Part shown: in pieces, positions 42,605 through 51,462 of the stretch
Numbering within the stretch: position 1 is the first letter of the stretch
Layout of the letters: each line of letters starts with the position of its first letter
DNA from: Stenotrophomonas sp. 610A2
Lineage (GTDB): Bacteria > Pseudomonadota > Gammaproteobacteria > Xanthomonadales > Xanthomonadaceae
NCBI RefSeq assembly: GCF_030549615.1
Contig: NZ_CP130832.1
Location: 2,976,001-3,040,000 of the forward strand
Length of the DNA: 64,000 bases
Direction: 5' to 3'
Translations under genes and position numbers: made by a program
The notes under the pieces: model-generated
What the model was told of the DNA's origin: nothing
Databases searched by the model: none
Seen by the model: the letters and a program-made list of their open reading frames with translations, nothing else

Positions 42605-43813
42605 ATGAAACTGCATCGCCAACTCCTCACTGCGGCCGTGGCTGCTGCACTGTTCGCGCCGGCTGCACACGCTGAAGTCGCCATCGACGTTATTGGCGGT
42701 TCCGAAATCACGTTTGAAGGCCTGGTCCAGGCTGACGGCAATTGGTTCAGCAACGACAAGGCCGACTTGAACGGCGTCGCCAAGAACGGCAAGGACAGCG
42801 AGTTCGAACTGCGCCGCGCCGAGCTGGTGCTGAAGGGCAAGGGCCCGGGCAACATCGAGTGGGTGGTCGGTTACGACGCCAAGGCCGACAAGTTCCTGGA
42901 CACCAACGTCAAGTACAAGCTGGGCGGCAACAGCAACCACTTCCTGCAGGCCGGCCAGTACAAGCAGCCGAACAGCCTGGAAGAACTGTCCAGCACCAAG
43001 AACAACGACTTCATCTCCAAGGCCACTGTCACCAACACCTACGCAGTTGCCCGCCGCCTCGGCGTTGGCTACGGCGTTGGCGATGCCAACTGGTCGGTCA
43101 CCGCTTCGGCCTTCGGCCGCGAGCTGACCCGTGACCTGGCCCATGGCAGCGGCTACGGCGTACGCGGCACCTTCGCCCCGATCAACGAGAAGGGCAACAT
43201 CCTGCACCTGGGCCTGAGCTACGTCGATTACGACACCGACGCCGATCTGCTGCGCCTGCGCGCCCGTCCGAACGCCGACCTTGCCACCGTGCGCCTGGTC
43301 GACAGTGGCGACCTGAAGGACACCGACCGCCTGAGCACCATCGGTGCCGAAGCCATGTACGTGCGCGGCCCGTTCAAGGCCCAGGGCGAGTACTACAGCT
43401 CCAAGGCCAAGCGTTACGACCACGACAACTACAGCACCGACGGTTACTACATCAGCGGCGTGTGGAACGTCACCGGTGAGACCTGGGGCTACAAGGGCGG
43501 CACCCCGAGCCTGGGCCTGCCGGATGAACCGGGTCGTGGCATGTGGCAGCTGGGCGCACGCTTCGATCACATCGATCTCAACGACGGCGGCCTGAAGGCC
43601 CCGGCCGTGGTCGGCGGCACCCCGCTGGTGGACGGCGTACTGGGCGGCAAGATGGACATCTGGACCGTTGGCGCCAACTGGTACTGGCGTTCCAACTTCA
43701 AGGCATCGCTGAACTACGTGATGGTCGACAGCAACAAGTACTCCTCGTCGAGCAAGAAGTTCGTCAGCGACAAGCCGGACATCCTGGAAGCGCGCCTGCA
43801 GTTCTTCTGGTAA
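42605..43813 (+). CDS. Phosphate-selective porin (OprO/OprP family)
   Basis: A 402-residue outer-membrane barrel with a signal peptide (cleavage near AHA-EVA). Family marks are the first strand (EITFEGLVQADGNWFSNDK), ELRRAELVLKGKGPGNIEWVVGYDAKADKFLD, the loop GQYKQPNSLEEL and the C-terminal strand ending in a final aromatic (ARLQFFW). Arg- and Lys-rich strands fit an anion pore for phosphate or polyphosphate. A Pho-box-like sequence precedes it and the pst genes follow, supporting induction at low phosphate. Confidence 0.92.
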   Translation: MKLHRQLLTAAVAAALFAPAAHAEVAIDVIGGSEITFEGLVQADGNWFSNDKADLNGVAKNGKDSEFELRRAELVLKGKGPGNIEWVVGYDAKADKFLDTNVKYKLGGNSNHFLQAGQYKQPNSLEELSSTKNNDFISKATVTNTYAVARRLGVGYGVGDANWSVTASAFGRELTRDLAHGSGYGVRGTFAPINEKGNILHLGLSYVDYDTDADLLRLRARPNADLATVRLVDSGDLKDTDRLSTIGAEAMYVRGPFKAQGEYYSSKAKRYDHDNYSTDGYYISGVWNVTGETWGYKGGTPSLGLPDEPGRGMWQLGARFDHIDLNDGGLKAPAVVGGTPLVDGVLGGKMDIWTVGANWYWRSNFKASLNYVMVDSNKYSSSSKKFVSDKPDILEARLQFFW

Positions 43814-43834
43814 GCATCGGCTGCATGCAACACC

Positions 43835-43860
43835 ACGAACGCCCCGCAAGGGGCGTTCGT
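43835..43860 (+). terminator. Hairpin after the phosphate porin gene
   Basis: A perfect 11-bp stem (ACGAACGCCCC/GGGGCGTTCGT) with loop GCAA, 21 bp after the porin stop. The following bases (CGTTGC) are not T-rich. Confidence 0.6.
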
Positions 43861-43880
43861 CGTTGCAGCGGTTGTGATTT

Positions 43881-44041
43881 TGTAGGAGCGGCGTCAGCCG
43901 CGAGGCAAGCAAGGTCGGGGCCCAAGCAATCGCCGCAATCTGAAGGTCTGTCAGCTTCGCGGCTTACGCCGCTCCTACAACGGCGGGCGCCGCTGCGCTG
44001 GCTGAAGCTGTGTAAGCTTCGCAGCTTACGCAGCTCCCACA
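43881..44041. repeat. TIR-bounded element with an extra third arm
   Basis: The forward arm TGTAGGAGCGGCGTCAGCC (43881-43906) and inverted arm (43953-43979) enclose a short centre; a second, more diverged inverted arm (44015-44041, with GCAGCTTACGCAGCTCCCACA) follows 35 bp later. This is the only place with three arms in a row, pointing to partial duplication. Confidence 0.75.
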
Positions 44042-44075
44042 GCCAACTCCGGGGGCGCTCCAACCGGACGGACCC

Positions 44076-44855
44076 ATGCGCCCCCCTCTGCTTCTCCTGC
44101 TGCTCTGCCTACCTTTCGCCAGCCTTGCCCAGGACTGTGGTGATGACGCCGCTGCGCGCATCACCCAGGCCTACCAACAGCGCGACACTGCCGCCCTGCC
44201 CGGCCGTTCCGGCTGGGGCATCGACAGCGAGCGCGGCGCTTGCCGGGTATGGCCGGCGGATACTTCGTTGACCTTGATCGCGGTGCCGTTCCTGGGCCCG
44301 GAGGGACCCAATGGGGACTCCCAGGAAGGCGACCTGGATGTACTGGTGGTCGACAGCGCCAGCCTGCGTCCACGCGCAGCACTCCGCCTGCCCGACGTGA
44401 TGAGCAGCGATGCCATCCACGTCGACAGCGTTGGCCTGGATACCGCGCGCTACAACCTCTCGCCCAGCGTGCGCGCATTCGGCGTGCGCAGCTCACGCAG
44501 CAACTCCTCGCAACCCAACCCTTTCAGCGAAACCCGCCTGCAGCTGCTGGTGTTCAGCGGCAACCTACTGGAAGCAATTACCGGGCAGATCGTGGTGTCC
44601 AGCAGCGGCGGTGAGTGGGACACCCGCTGTGCCGGTGAATTCCATGAAACAAAGCGCACGTTGGAAGTTGGCCCCGCCCCGGCGCAAGGCTGGGCAACGC
44701 TGACAATCCGCCAACGCGGCAGTTCAACCGTGAACCACGAAGATGCCAAAGGTGACTGCGTGGAAGCCCGCGAAGAGCAGCCCGTACGCAGCTTCAAGCT
44801 GCTACCAAAGGGCCGCAGCTACCCGCTGCCCAGCGAGGTTGAAGCGGCATTCTGA
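44076..44855 (+). CDS. Exported protein of unknown function in the phosphate region
   Basis: A 259-residue protein with a strong Sec signal (LLLLLLCLPFASLAQDC; cleavage near SLA-QDC). I recognise no family. The mature part contains four cysteines (C21, the CRVW area, DTRCAGEF and GDCVEAR), a DLDVLVVDSASLRPRAALRL segment, a Ser-rich loop and a C-terminal SYPLPSEVEAAF. It lies between the porin and pstS on the same strand and ends 13 bp before the Pho-box-like repeats, but it has its own upstream repeats and no Pho box, so phosphate control is not shown. Confidence 0.7.
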   Translation: MRPPLLLLLLCLPFASLAQDCGDDAAARITQAYQQRDTAALPGRSGWGIDSERGACRVWPADTSLTLIAVPFLGPEGPNGDSQEGDLDVLVVDSASLRPRAALRLPDVMSSDAIHVDSVGLDTARYNLSPSVRAFGVRSSRSNSSQPNPFSETRLQLLVFSGNLLEAITGQIVVSSSGGEWDTRCAGEFHETKRTLEVGPAPAQGWATLTIRQRGSSTVNHEDAKGDCVEAREEQPVRSFKLLPKGRSYPLPSEVEAAF

Positions 44856-44867
44856 TCACATGCGTCA

Positions 44868-44918
44868 CTGTCACATGTGCGTCATATGACAGACGCTGCA
44901 CTGTCATCAAATGGTTAT
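44868..44918 (+). promoter_or_regulatory. Pho-box-like repeats upstream of pstS (first copy)
   Basis: CTGTCAC-ATGT-GCGTCAT (44868-44885) and CTGTCAT-CAAA-TGGTTAT (44901-44918) both follow the 7-4-7 PhoB half-site spacing. They lie 53-103 bp before the GTG of pstS and are the best matches of the three Pho-like regions in the window. Confidence 0.72.
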
Positions 44919-44970
44919 GGAATAGGCGCCGGGGCGGAAACCACCGCACATCAACTCCCAGGAGCCATTC

Positions 44971-45990
44971 GTGATCCACGCCATCAAATCGCGCGCCGCT
45001 GTAGCCATCCTTGCAGCGTCGTCCGTGTTCGCCGCCAATGCTGCCGATGTCACCGGCGCTGGCGCTTCCTTCATCTACCCGGTGATGTCCAAGTGGTCGG
45101 CTGATTACAGCGCCGCCACCAGCAACCGCGTCAACTACCAGTCGATCGGCTCGGGCGGCGGCATTGCCCAGATCAAGGCCAATACCGTCGACTTCGGCTC
45201 GTCCGATGCGCCGCTGAAGCCGGAAGAACTGGCCTCGGCTGGCCTGGTGCAGTTCCCGTCGGTGATCGGCGGCGTGGTGCCGGTGCTCAACGTGCCGGGC
45301 GTGGACGCCGGTGCGATGAAGCTGGACGGCCCGACCCTGGCCAACATCTTCCTCGGCAAGATCACCAAGTGGAATGACCCGGCCATCGCCGCGCTCAATG
45401 CCGGCCTGACCCTGCCGGACACCAAGATCACCGTCGTCCACCGTTCCGACGGTTCAGGCACCACCTTCAACTTCGTCAACTTCCTGTCCAAGGTCAACGC
45501 TGACTGGAAGACCACCGTCGGTGAAGGCACCAGCGTACAGTGGCCGGTCGGCATCGGCGGCAAGGGCAACGAAGGCGTGGCCGCTTACGTCAAGCAGATC
45601 CGCGGCTCGATCGGTTACGTCGAGTTCTCCTACGCCCTGCAGAACCGCCTGACCTTCTCGCGCATGAAGAATGCCGCCGGCAACTTCGTGCAGCCGCGTG
45701 ACGAGACCTTCTCGGCCGCTGCCGCCAGCGCCGACTGGGCCAATGCACGTGATTTCTACCTGGTGATGACCAACGCCCCGGGCGAGCAGGCATGGCCGAT
45801 CACCGCCACCAACTTCATCCTGATGCGCAAGCAGCCGAAGAGTGCTGAAGGCGCCAAGGCTGCGGTTGAGTACTTCCGCTGGATCTACGCCAACGGCGAC
45901 GCCCAGGCCCGTCAGCTCGACTACGTGCCGCTGCCGGACCCGCTGGTCCGCCAGATCGAGACCTACTGGCAGCAGAACCTGCGTTACTGA
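44971..45990 (+). CDS. pstS: Phosphate-binding protein PstS (Sec-exported copy)
   Basis: A 339-residue periplasmic phosphate-binding protein. The mature start DVTGAGASFIYPVMSKW, the ligand loops NYQSIGSGGGIAQIKA and VDFGSSDAPL, and VVHRSDGSGTTFNFVNFL are the classic PstS phosphate contacts. The signal peptide (1-25, AANA-ADV) has no lipobox, so this copy is soluble, unlike the second one. GTG 44971 has AGGAG 7 bp upstream. It is followed by a strong terminator, so it is a separate transcript from pstS2-pstCAB-phoU. Confidence 0.94.
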   Translation: MIHAIKSRAAVAILAASSVFAANAADVTGAGASFIYPVMSKWSADYSAATSNRVNYQSIGSGGGIAQIKANTVDFGSSDAPLKPEELASAGLVQFPSVIGGVVPVLNVPGVDAGAMKLDGPTLANIFLGKITKWNDPAIAALNAGLTLPDTKITVVHRSDGSGTTFNFVNFLSKVNADWKTTVGEGTSVQWPVGIGGKGNEGVAAYVKQIRGSIGYVEFSYALQNRLTFSRMKNAAGNFVQPRDETFSAAAASADWANARDFYLVMTNAPGEQAWPITATNFILMRKQPKSAEGAKAAVEYFRWIYANGDAQARQLDYVPLPDPLVRQIETYWQQNLRY

Positions 45991-46029
45991 GTAAAGAGCC
46001 GGCGAGTCCCTCTCCCTCGCCGTCTCAAG

Positions 46030-46057
46030 CGCGGATCAAGTGATCCGCGTTTTTTTT
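46030..46057 (+). terminator. Rho-independent terminator of pstS (first copy)
   Basis: A perfect 9-bp stem (CGCGGATCA/TGATCCGCG) with a 2-nt apparent loop and a run of eight T, 40 bp after the stop. This is the clearest terminator in the window. Confidence 0.93.
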
Positions 46058-46268
46058 GTAGGAGCGGCGTCAGCCGCGAAGCCGGGTATTCCGAAGGCCC
46101 TGTAGAGCCGAGCCATGCTCGGCTGAAGCTCCACAAGGAAGGCTCCCTGCCGAGCATGGCTCGGCACTACGCTGGGGCTCTATCGGTAAAGCCCCCTGCC
46201 GAGCATGGCTCGGCACTACGCTGAGGCTCTATCGGTAAAGCCCCCTGCCGAGCATGGCCCGGCACTAC
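46057..46268. repeat. Repeat cluster: one TIR arm and four SMAG palindromes, two in tandem units
   Basis: A single forward TIR arm (46057-46082) directly abuts the terminator T-run. SMAG palindromes follow at about 46101-46124 (forward) and 46147-46169, 46197-46218, 46246-46267 (inverted). The last two lie in tandem units of about 49 bp that share CTATCGGTAAAGCCCCCTGC. The 472-bp gap 45991-46462 holds no gene. Confidence 0.85.
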
Positions 46269-46379
46269 AGGGGATTACCGGAAAGCCCTTCATCTGCGGG
46301 CGACATTCCCGCCTTCAGGCCCGGCATCCACCTAGCCGGCAGCCATTGATTCTGTGAGCTTTTTCAGATTTTTTTCACG

Positions 46380-46408
46380 ATGTAATCAGGCTGTAACAAA
46401 AACATCAT
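46380..46408 (+). promoter_or_regulatory. Triple Pho-box-like repeat upstream of the second pstS
   Basis: Three 7-mers at 11-bp intervals: ATGTAAT-CAGG-CTGTAAC-AAAA-ACATCAT. The middle one is closest to the PhoB half-site CTGTCAT. The array ends 54 bp before the ATG, in an AT-rich stretch unlike the flanking DNA. Confidence 0.7.
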
Positions 46409-46462
46409 TTCATAGCCGCATCCGCCGACGCCGTCGGCAATTACCCCGCTATGGAGTGACGC

Positions 46463-47551
46463 ATGAAGCTGCACACGACCGGTCTTGCCGCCCTCTCGCT
46501 GGCCATCGCCCTGAGCCTGTCGGCCTGTGGTGACAAGGGCAACCAGGCCGCTTCCGGCCCCGACGCTGTTGGTGCCTCCGCGGCTGCCGCCGGTGACAAG
46601 GTCGCCGTCGAGATCTCTGGCGCCGGCGCATCGTTCATCTTCCCGCTGGTGTCCAAGTGGTCGGCCGACTACAACGCCGCCACCGGCGCCAAGATCAATT
46701 ACCAGTCGATCGGCTCGGGTGGCGGTATCGCCCAGATCAAGGCCGGCACCGTCGACTTCGGCTCCTCCGACAAGCCGCTCTCCACCGAAGAACTGGCGCA
46801 GGCTGGCCTGGGCCAGTTCCCGTCGGCGATTGGCGGCGTGGTGCCGGTGGTCAACCTGGAAGGCCTGCAGCCGGGCCAGCTGCGCCTGAGCGGCACCCTG
46901 CTGGCTGACATCTTCCTGGGCAAGATCAAGACCTGGAACGACAAGGCCATCGCCGATGCCAACCCGGGCGTGACCCTGCCGGATACCAAGATCACCCTGG
47001 TGCACCGCTCCGATGGTTCGGGCACCACCTTCAACTTCTCCAACTACCTGTCCAAGGTCAGCGGTGAGTGGAAGGAAAAAGTAGGCGAAGGCACCTCGGT
47101 GCAGTGGCCGGACGGCGTCGGCGGCAAGGGCAATGAAGGCGTTGCCTCCTACGTTCAGCAGATCAAGGGTTCGGTCGGTTACGTCGAGCTGGCCTACGCG
47201 CTTCAGAACAACATGCCGTACGCATCGATGCAGAACGCTGCAGGCAGCTGGGTTCAGCCTACCGCCGAGACCTTCGCCGCCGCTGCTGCCAGCGCCGACT
47301 GGGCTAACGCCAAGGACTTCAACCTGGTGATCACCAACGCACCGGGCGCCAATGCCTGGCCGATCACCGCTACCAACTTCATGCTGATGCACAAGCAGCC
47401 GAAGGATGCCAAGCGCAGCGCCGACACCCGTGCGTTCTTCAAGTGGGCCTTCGAGAATGGCCAGGCCCAGGCCAACGAGCTGCACTACGTGCCGCTGCCG
47501 GCCGAGCTGGTGACCCAGATCGAAGCGTACTGGGCAGCCGAGTTCAAGTGA
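46463..47551 (+). CDS. pstS: Phosphate-binding lipoprotein PstS (second copy)
   Basis: A 362-residue PstS with a lipobox (LSLSACGD, C22) and a 20-residue Ala-rich spacer before the binding domain. Ligand loops are the same as in the first copy (SGAGASFIFPLVSKW, NYQSIGSGGGIAQIKA, VHRSDGSGTTFNFSNYL); the two proteins are clearly paralogous along their whole length. It is the first gene of the pstS-pstC-pstA-pstB-phoU run, with GGAG before ATG 46463 and a triple Pho-box-like repeat upstream. Confidence 0.94.
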   Translation: MKLHTTGLAALSLAIALSLSACGDKGNQAASGPDAVGASAAAAGDKVAVEISGAGASFIFPLVSKWSADYNAATGAKINYQSIGSGGGIAQIKAGTVDFGSSDKPLSTEELAQAGLGQFPSAIGGVVPVVNLEGLQPGQLRLSGTLLADIFLGKIKTWNDKAIADANPGVTLPDTKITLVHRSDGSGTTFNFSNYLSKVSGEWKEKVGEGTSVQWPDGVGGKGNEGVASYVQQIKGSVGYVELAYALQNNMPYASMQNAAGSWVQPTAETFAAAAASADWANAKDFNLVITNAPGANAWPITATNFMLMHKQPKDAKRSADTRAFFKWAFENGQAQANELHYVPLPAELVTQIEAYWAAEFK

Positions 47552-47560
47552 CGCAATGAA

Positions 47561-47585
47561 GCGGGCGCACCGCAGGTGCGCCCGC
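47561..47585 (+). terminator. Hairpin between pstS2 and pstC (attenuator-like)
   Basis: A perfect 11-bp GC-rich stem (GCGGGCGCACC/GGTGCGCCCGC, loop GCA) 10 bp after the pstS stop, without T-run. It probably limits read-through or stabilises the pstS end. A CGTCATCCCCGCGCAGGCGG palindrome follows at about 47597-47620. Confidence 0.6.
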
Positions 47586-47697
47586 CTCTGTCATACCGTC
47601 ATCCCCGCGCAGGCGGGGGTCGCGACCTCGAAGAATTGAATTCCCCGATCCCGGGGACAGAAACACCACCGCATCCACCTGGGCCCCTGCCGCTGCC

Positions 47698-48669
47698 ATG
47701 AATGCCATTGCACCGTCCCTAGCTTCCTCGCCCACTTCGCGCGACCTGCGCGATGCCCGTAACGAGCGTCTGTTCCGCTGGTTCCTGGTCGCCACCGTCA
47801 TCTTCGTACTGGTCGCCCTGGCCAGTGCAGCTCTGTCCATGCTCTGGGGCGGCCGCCACGCGCTGCAGGAACAAGGCCTGAGCTTCTTCTACTCCTCCGA
47901 GTGGAATCCGGTCGAGAACAAGTTCGGTGCATTGGCACCGATCTACGGCACCATCGTCACCGCGCTGATCGCGATGTTGATCGCAGTGCCGGTGAGCTTC
48001 GGCATCGCCTTCTTCCTTACCGAAGTCGCGCCGCGCTGGCTACGTGGCCCGGTCGGCACCGCCATCGAGCTGCTGGCAGGCATCCCGTCCATCATCTACG
48101 GCATGTGGGGCCTGTTCGTGCTGGTGCCGGTGATGACCGAGTACGTCACCCCGTTCCTCAATGATCACATCGGCCCACTGCCGGTGATCGGCGCGCTGTT
48201 CCGCGGCCCGCCGCTGGGCATCGGCATGCTCACCGCCGGCTTCGTGCTGGCGATCATGGTGATTCCCTTCATCTCCTCGGTGATGCGCGAGGTCTTCCTC
48301 ACCGTTCCCACCCGCCTGAAGGAATCGGCCTACGCGCTGGGCTCGACCAAGTGGGAAGTGAGCTGGGACATCGTGCTGCCTTACACCCGCTCTGCTGTCA
48401 TCGGCGGCGTCTTCCTTGGCCTGGGCCGTGCGCTTGGCGAAACCATGGCGGTCGCCTTCGTGATCGGCAACAGCGTGCGCCTTACCCCCTCGCTGCTGGA
48501 GCCTGGCACCACCATCGCCGCATTGATCGCCAACGACTTCGGTGAAGCCACCGAAACCTACCGTTCGGCGCTGCTGCTGCTCGGCTTCGTCTTGTTCATC
48601 GTCACCTTCGTGGTGCTGGCACTGGCCCGCCTGATGCTGATGCGCCTGTCCCGCAAGGAGGGCAACTGA
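47698..48669 (+). CDS. pstC: Phosphate ABC transporter permease PstC
   Basis: A 323-residue inner-membrane permease with six predicted helices. The EAA loop is LKESAYALGSTKWEVSWDIV and the family mark GRALGETMAVAFVIGNS follows. The N-terminal cytoplasmic part (ERLFRWFLVATVIF) starts the first helix. Its stop and the pstA start share one base (TGATG). Confidence 0.95.
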   Translation: MNAIAPSLASSPTSRDLRDARNERLFRWFLVATVIFVLVALASAALSMLWGGRHALQEQGLSFFYSSEWNPVENKFGALAPIYGTIVTALIAMLIAVPVSFGIAFFLTEVAPRWLRGPVGTAIELLAGIPSIIYGMWGLFVLVPVMTEYVTPFLNDHIGPLPVIGALFRGPPLGIGMLTAGFVLAIMVIPFISSVMREVFLTVPTRLKESAYALGSTKWEVSWDIVLPYTRSAVIGGVFLGLGRALGETMAVAFVIGNSVRLTPSLLEPGTTIAALIANDFGEATETYRSALLLLGFVLFIVTFVVLALARLMLMRLSRKEGN

Positions 48670-49532
48670 TGTCCGCTTCCGCTGATTCGCTGTACCTGCG
48701 CCGTCGCGTCGTCAATGTCGTCGCCCTGTTCATGGGCTGCGCGACCGCCTTGTTCGGCCTGTTCTTCCTCGGCTGGATCCTGTGGACGCTGCTGTCAAAG
48801 GGCCTGCCGGGCATCAACCTGGATCTCTTCACCAAGATGACGCCGCCGCCGATGCAGGAAGGCGGTCTGCTCAACGCCTTCTTCGGCAGCGCAGTGATGT
48901 GCGCGATGGCGATCGGCATCGGCACGCCGCTGGGCGTGGCCGCCGGCACCTGGCTGGCCGAGTACGGCAATGCCCGCAAGGCCGGCACCGTGGTCCGCTT
49001 CGTCAACGACATCCTGCTGTCGGCGCCATCGATCGTGCTGGGCCTGTTCGTCTACACGCTGTATGTGATGCAGACCGGCGGCCAGTTCTCGGCATTTGCA
49101 GGCGCCTTGTCGCTGGCCTTCATCGTGCTGCCGGTGGTGATCCGCACCACCGACGAAATGCTGCGACTGGTACCGGTGCAGATGCGCGAAGCCGCCCTGG
49201 CACTCGGTGTGCCGCAGTGGAAGGTGATCATGCAGGTGCTGTACCGCAGCGCAATGGCCGGCATCGTCACCGGCATCCTGCTGGCGCTGGCCCGCATCTC
49301 CGGCGAAACCGCGCCGCTGCTGTTCACTGCCTTCGGCAACCAGTACTGGAACAGCAATGTGATGCAGCCGATGGCATCGGTACCGGTGGTGATGAACCAG
49401 TTCGCCGGCAGCCCCTACGAATCCTGGCAGGTGCTGGCTTGGGCAGGTGCCCTGGTACTGACCGTATTCGTCCTGCTGGTCAGCCTCTCCGCGCGTGGCC
49501 TGCTGCTGCGCAACCGCATCTCGAACGACTGA
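48669..49532 (+). CDS. pstA: Phosphate ABC transporter permease PstA
   Basis: A 287-residue inner-membrane permease, partner of PstC. The EAA loop is [20 protein letters not shown], and [19 protein letters not shown] is the PstA-specific block. The first helix is at about 18-40. It starts inside the pstC stop (TGATG) and is followed after 19 bp by pstB. Confidence 0.95.
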   Translation: MSASADSLYLRRRVVNVVALFMGCATALFGLFFLGWILWTLLSKGLPGINLDLFTKMTPPPMQEGGLLNAFFGSAVMCAMAIGIGTPLGVAAGTWLAEYGNARKAGTVVRFVNDILLSAPSIVLGLFVYTLYVMQTGGQFSAFAGALSLAFIVLPVVIRTTDEMLRLVPVQMREAALALGVPQWKVIMQVLYRSAMAGIVTGILLALARISGETAPLLFTAFGNQYWNSNVMQPMASVPVVMNQFAGSPYESWQVLAWAGALVLTVFVLLVSLSARGLLLRNRISND

Positions 49533-49551
49533 ACTTAAACGATTGACTGCC

Positions 49552-50394
49552 ATGGACCTTCCCATGAACGACCTCAGCAACGCCGTACCGATGCAGCGCA
49601 TCAACGTGCCCGCCGCCAACCAGTCGCTGCACGCGCCTGCGCCGGTCAAGCTGGCTGCACGCGGCCTGGACTTCTACTACGACAAGTTCCACGCGCTGAA
49701 GAGCATCAACCTGGAGATTCCGGAAAAGCGCGTCACCGCGCTGATCGGCCCCTCCGGCTGCGGCAAGTCGACCCTGCTGCGCATCTTCAACCGCATCTAC
49801 GCGCTGTACCCCAAGCTGGAAGCGCGCGGTGAAGTGCTGCTGGACGGCGAGAACATCCTCTCGCCCAAGTACCCGATGAACCGCCTGCGTTCCAAGGTGG
49901 GCATGGTGTTCCAGAAGCCGGTGCCGTTCCCGATGACCATCTTCGAGAACGTCGCCTATGGCATCCGCCACCACGAGAAGCTGTCCAAGGCCGACATGGC
50001 CGTGCGCGTCGAGCAGGCGCTGCGCCAGGGCGCGCTGTGGGACGAAGTGAAGGACAAGCTCAACCAGAGCGCGCTGGGCCTGTCCGGTGGCCAGCAGCAG
50101 CGTCTGTGCATCGCCCGCGCCGTGGCCCTGCGCCCGGACGTGCTGCTGCTCGATGAGCCGACCTCGGCGCTGGACCCGATCTCCACCAGCCGCATCGAGC
50201 AACTGGTCGAAGAGCTGAAGAACGATTACACCATCGCCATCGTCACCCACAACATGCAGCAGGCCGCTCGTGTGTCCGACTACACCGCCTTCATGTACCT
50301 GGGCGACCTGATCGAACACGACCGCACCGAAACCATCTTCTCCAACCCCTCCAAGCAGCAGACCGAGGACTACATCACCGGTCGCTTCGGCTGA
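49552..50394 (+). CDS. pstB: Phosphate ABC transporter ATP-binding protein PstB
   Basis: The 280-residue ATPase. Walker [12 protein letters not shown], the PstB-type [21 protein letters not shown]-loop region, signature [16 protein letters not shown], Walker [14 protein letters not shown] and switch [18 protein letters not shown] are intact. ATG 49552 is used; ATG 49564 is a second option. The first 35 residues (before [17 protein letters not shown]) are a short N-terminal extension. Confidence 0.95.
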   Translation: MDLPMNDLSNAVPMQRINVPAANQSLHAPAPVKLAARGLDFYYDKFHALKSINLEIPEKRVTALIGPSGCGKSTLLRIFNRIYALYPKLEARGEVLLDGENILSPKYPMNRLRSKVGMVFQKPVPFPMTIFENVAYGIRHHEKLSKADMAVRVEQALRQGALWDEVKDKLNQSALGLSGGQQQRLCIARAVALRPDVLLLDEPTSALDPISTSRIEQLVEELKNDYTIAIVTHNMQQAARVSDYTAFMYLGDLIEHDRTETIFSNPSKQQTEDYITGRFG

Positions 50395-50404
50395 GGCTGG
50401 CGCA

Positions 50405-50427
50405 GGCGGACCGTGCAAGGGTCCGCC
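50405..50427 (+). other. Hairpin between pstB and phoU
   Basis: An 8-bp perfect stem (GGCGGACC/GGTCCGCC, 7-nt loop) just after the pstB stop. No T-run. The 155-bp pstB-phoU gap contains nothing else I can name. Confidence 0.4.
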
Positions 50428-50549
50428 GCCCGCTGGACGCCTGGCCAAGGATGGCCGGGCCGCACTCCGAAGCCAGATGTACGCCATGGATGGCAACGCA
50501 GCTACCGAACGAATGCAGTCCCACCCGAACCGTCTCCAGCGAGCATTCC

Positions 50550-51257
50550 ATGAATCTTCCCAACGACCACATCGTCAAGAGCTATGACGAAGAACAGCAG
50601 CGACTGGTAACCGAGATCGTGCGCATGGGCGAAATGTCCGTTGCGCAGCTCGAGGCCGCGCTGGACGTGATCGAGCGCCGCGACGAGAAGGCCGCGCAGC
50701 GCATCGTCGCCAACGACGAGGCCATCGACCAGCTTGAGCAGCAGATCAGCCACGACGTGATGCGCCTGGCCCTGCGTGGGCCGATGGCCCGTGACCTGCG
50801 CGAGATCCTCGCTGGCCTGCGCATCCCCGCCGACATCGAACGCATCGGCGACTATGCCGCCAACGTCGCCAAGCGCTCGATCGCCTTGGCAGCGGTGCCG
50901 CCGCTGCCGCAGATCCAGGGTGTCCGCGCACTGGGCCGGCTCGCCGCGCAGCAGGTACGCCGCGCCATGGAGGCCTACCGTGACAACGACGCCGAAGCCG
51001 CATTGAAGCTGCGTGCCGACGATGCGCGTCTGGATGCGCAGTACACCGCGCTGTTCCGCGAGCTGCTGACCTACATGATGGAAGACCCGCGCAACATCAC
51101 CCCGTGCACGCACCTGCTGTTCATGGCCAAGAACTTGGAACGCATCGGCGACCACGCCACCAACATCGCCGAGAACGTGTGGTTCCTGGTGCACGGTGAT
51201 GCGCCGCTGCCGCCGCGCGAGAAGCGTGACGAAACCAGCACCGTCGACCACGCCTGA
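50550..51257 (+). CDS. phoU: Phosphate signalling protein PhoU
   Basis: A 235-residue cytoplasmic protein that links PstSCAB transport to the PhoR/PhoB system. It has the two three-helix repeats with their metal-binding E/D-x3-D boxes (ADIERIGDYAANVAKRS in the first and KNLERIGDHATNIAEN in the second). ATG 50550 gives MNLPNDHIVKSYDEEQQRL, the normal N terminus; the frame extends upstream without similarity. phoB and phoR are not in the window. Confidence 0.95.
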   Translation: MNLPNDHIVKSYDEEQQRLVTEIVRMGEMSVAQLEAALDVIERRDEKAAQRIVANDEAIDQLEQQISHDVMRLALRGPMARDLREILAGLRIPADIERIGDYAANVAKRSIALAAVPPLPQIQGVRALGRLAAQQVRRAMEAYRDNDAEAALKLRADDARLDAQYTALFRELLTYMMEDPRNITPCTHLLFMAKNLERIGDHATNIAENVWFLVHGDAPLPPREKRDETSTVDHA

Positions 51258-51346
51258 TCGGCGGCTGCAAGGTCGCTGCGTCCGCGTGCGGCGGGCGCAG
51301 CACCTTCCGGTTCGCGTTGGCCCGCCGCACCGCATAATGGCGGGCC

Positions 51347-51372
51347 GATACATAACGGTACAAAGCGATACG
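51347..51372 (+). promoter_or_regulatory. Triple GATACA-type direct repeat upstream of the RcnB-like gene
   Basis: Three 6-mers at 10-bp intervals, GATACA-TAAC-GGTACA-AAGC-GATACG, lie 91-116 bp before the RcnB-like ATG. The layout is that of an OmpR-family tandem site. The same unit occurs in several copies between the two-component genes and macA at 58.34-58.42 kb, with 13 of 14 bases shared over GCCGATACATAACG / GCCGACACATAACG. Confidence 0.6.
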
Positions 51373-51462
51373 CCACGGCAGGCTTTTTTAATCACGCATT
51401 CACGCAATTTTTCCGAGCATGGACTCGTCCGCAGCGCTCCCGCCGCGCACTGAGGAATTGCC

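Noticed and set aside
46147..46268. Short tandem repeats resembling a CRISPR array
   Set aside because: Units are SMAG palindromes with conserved rather than unique spacers, and no cas gene is near.
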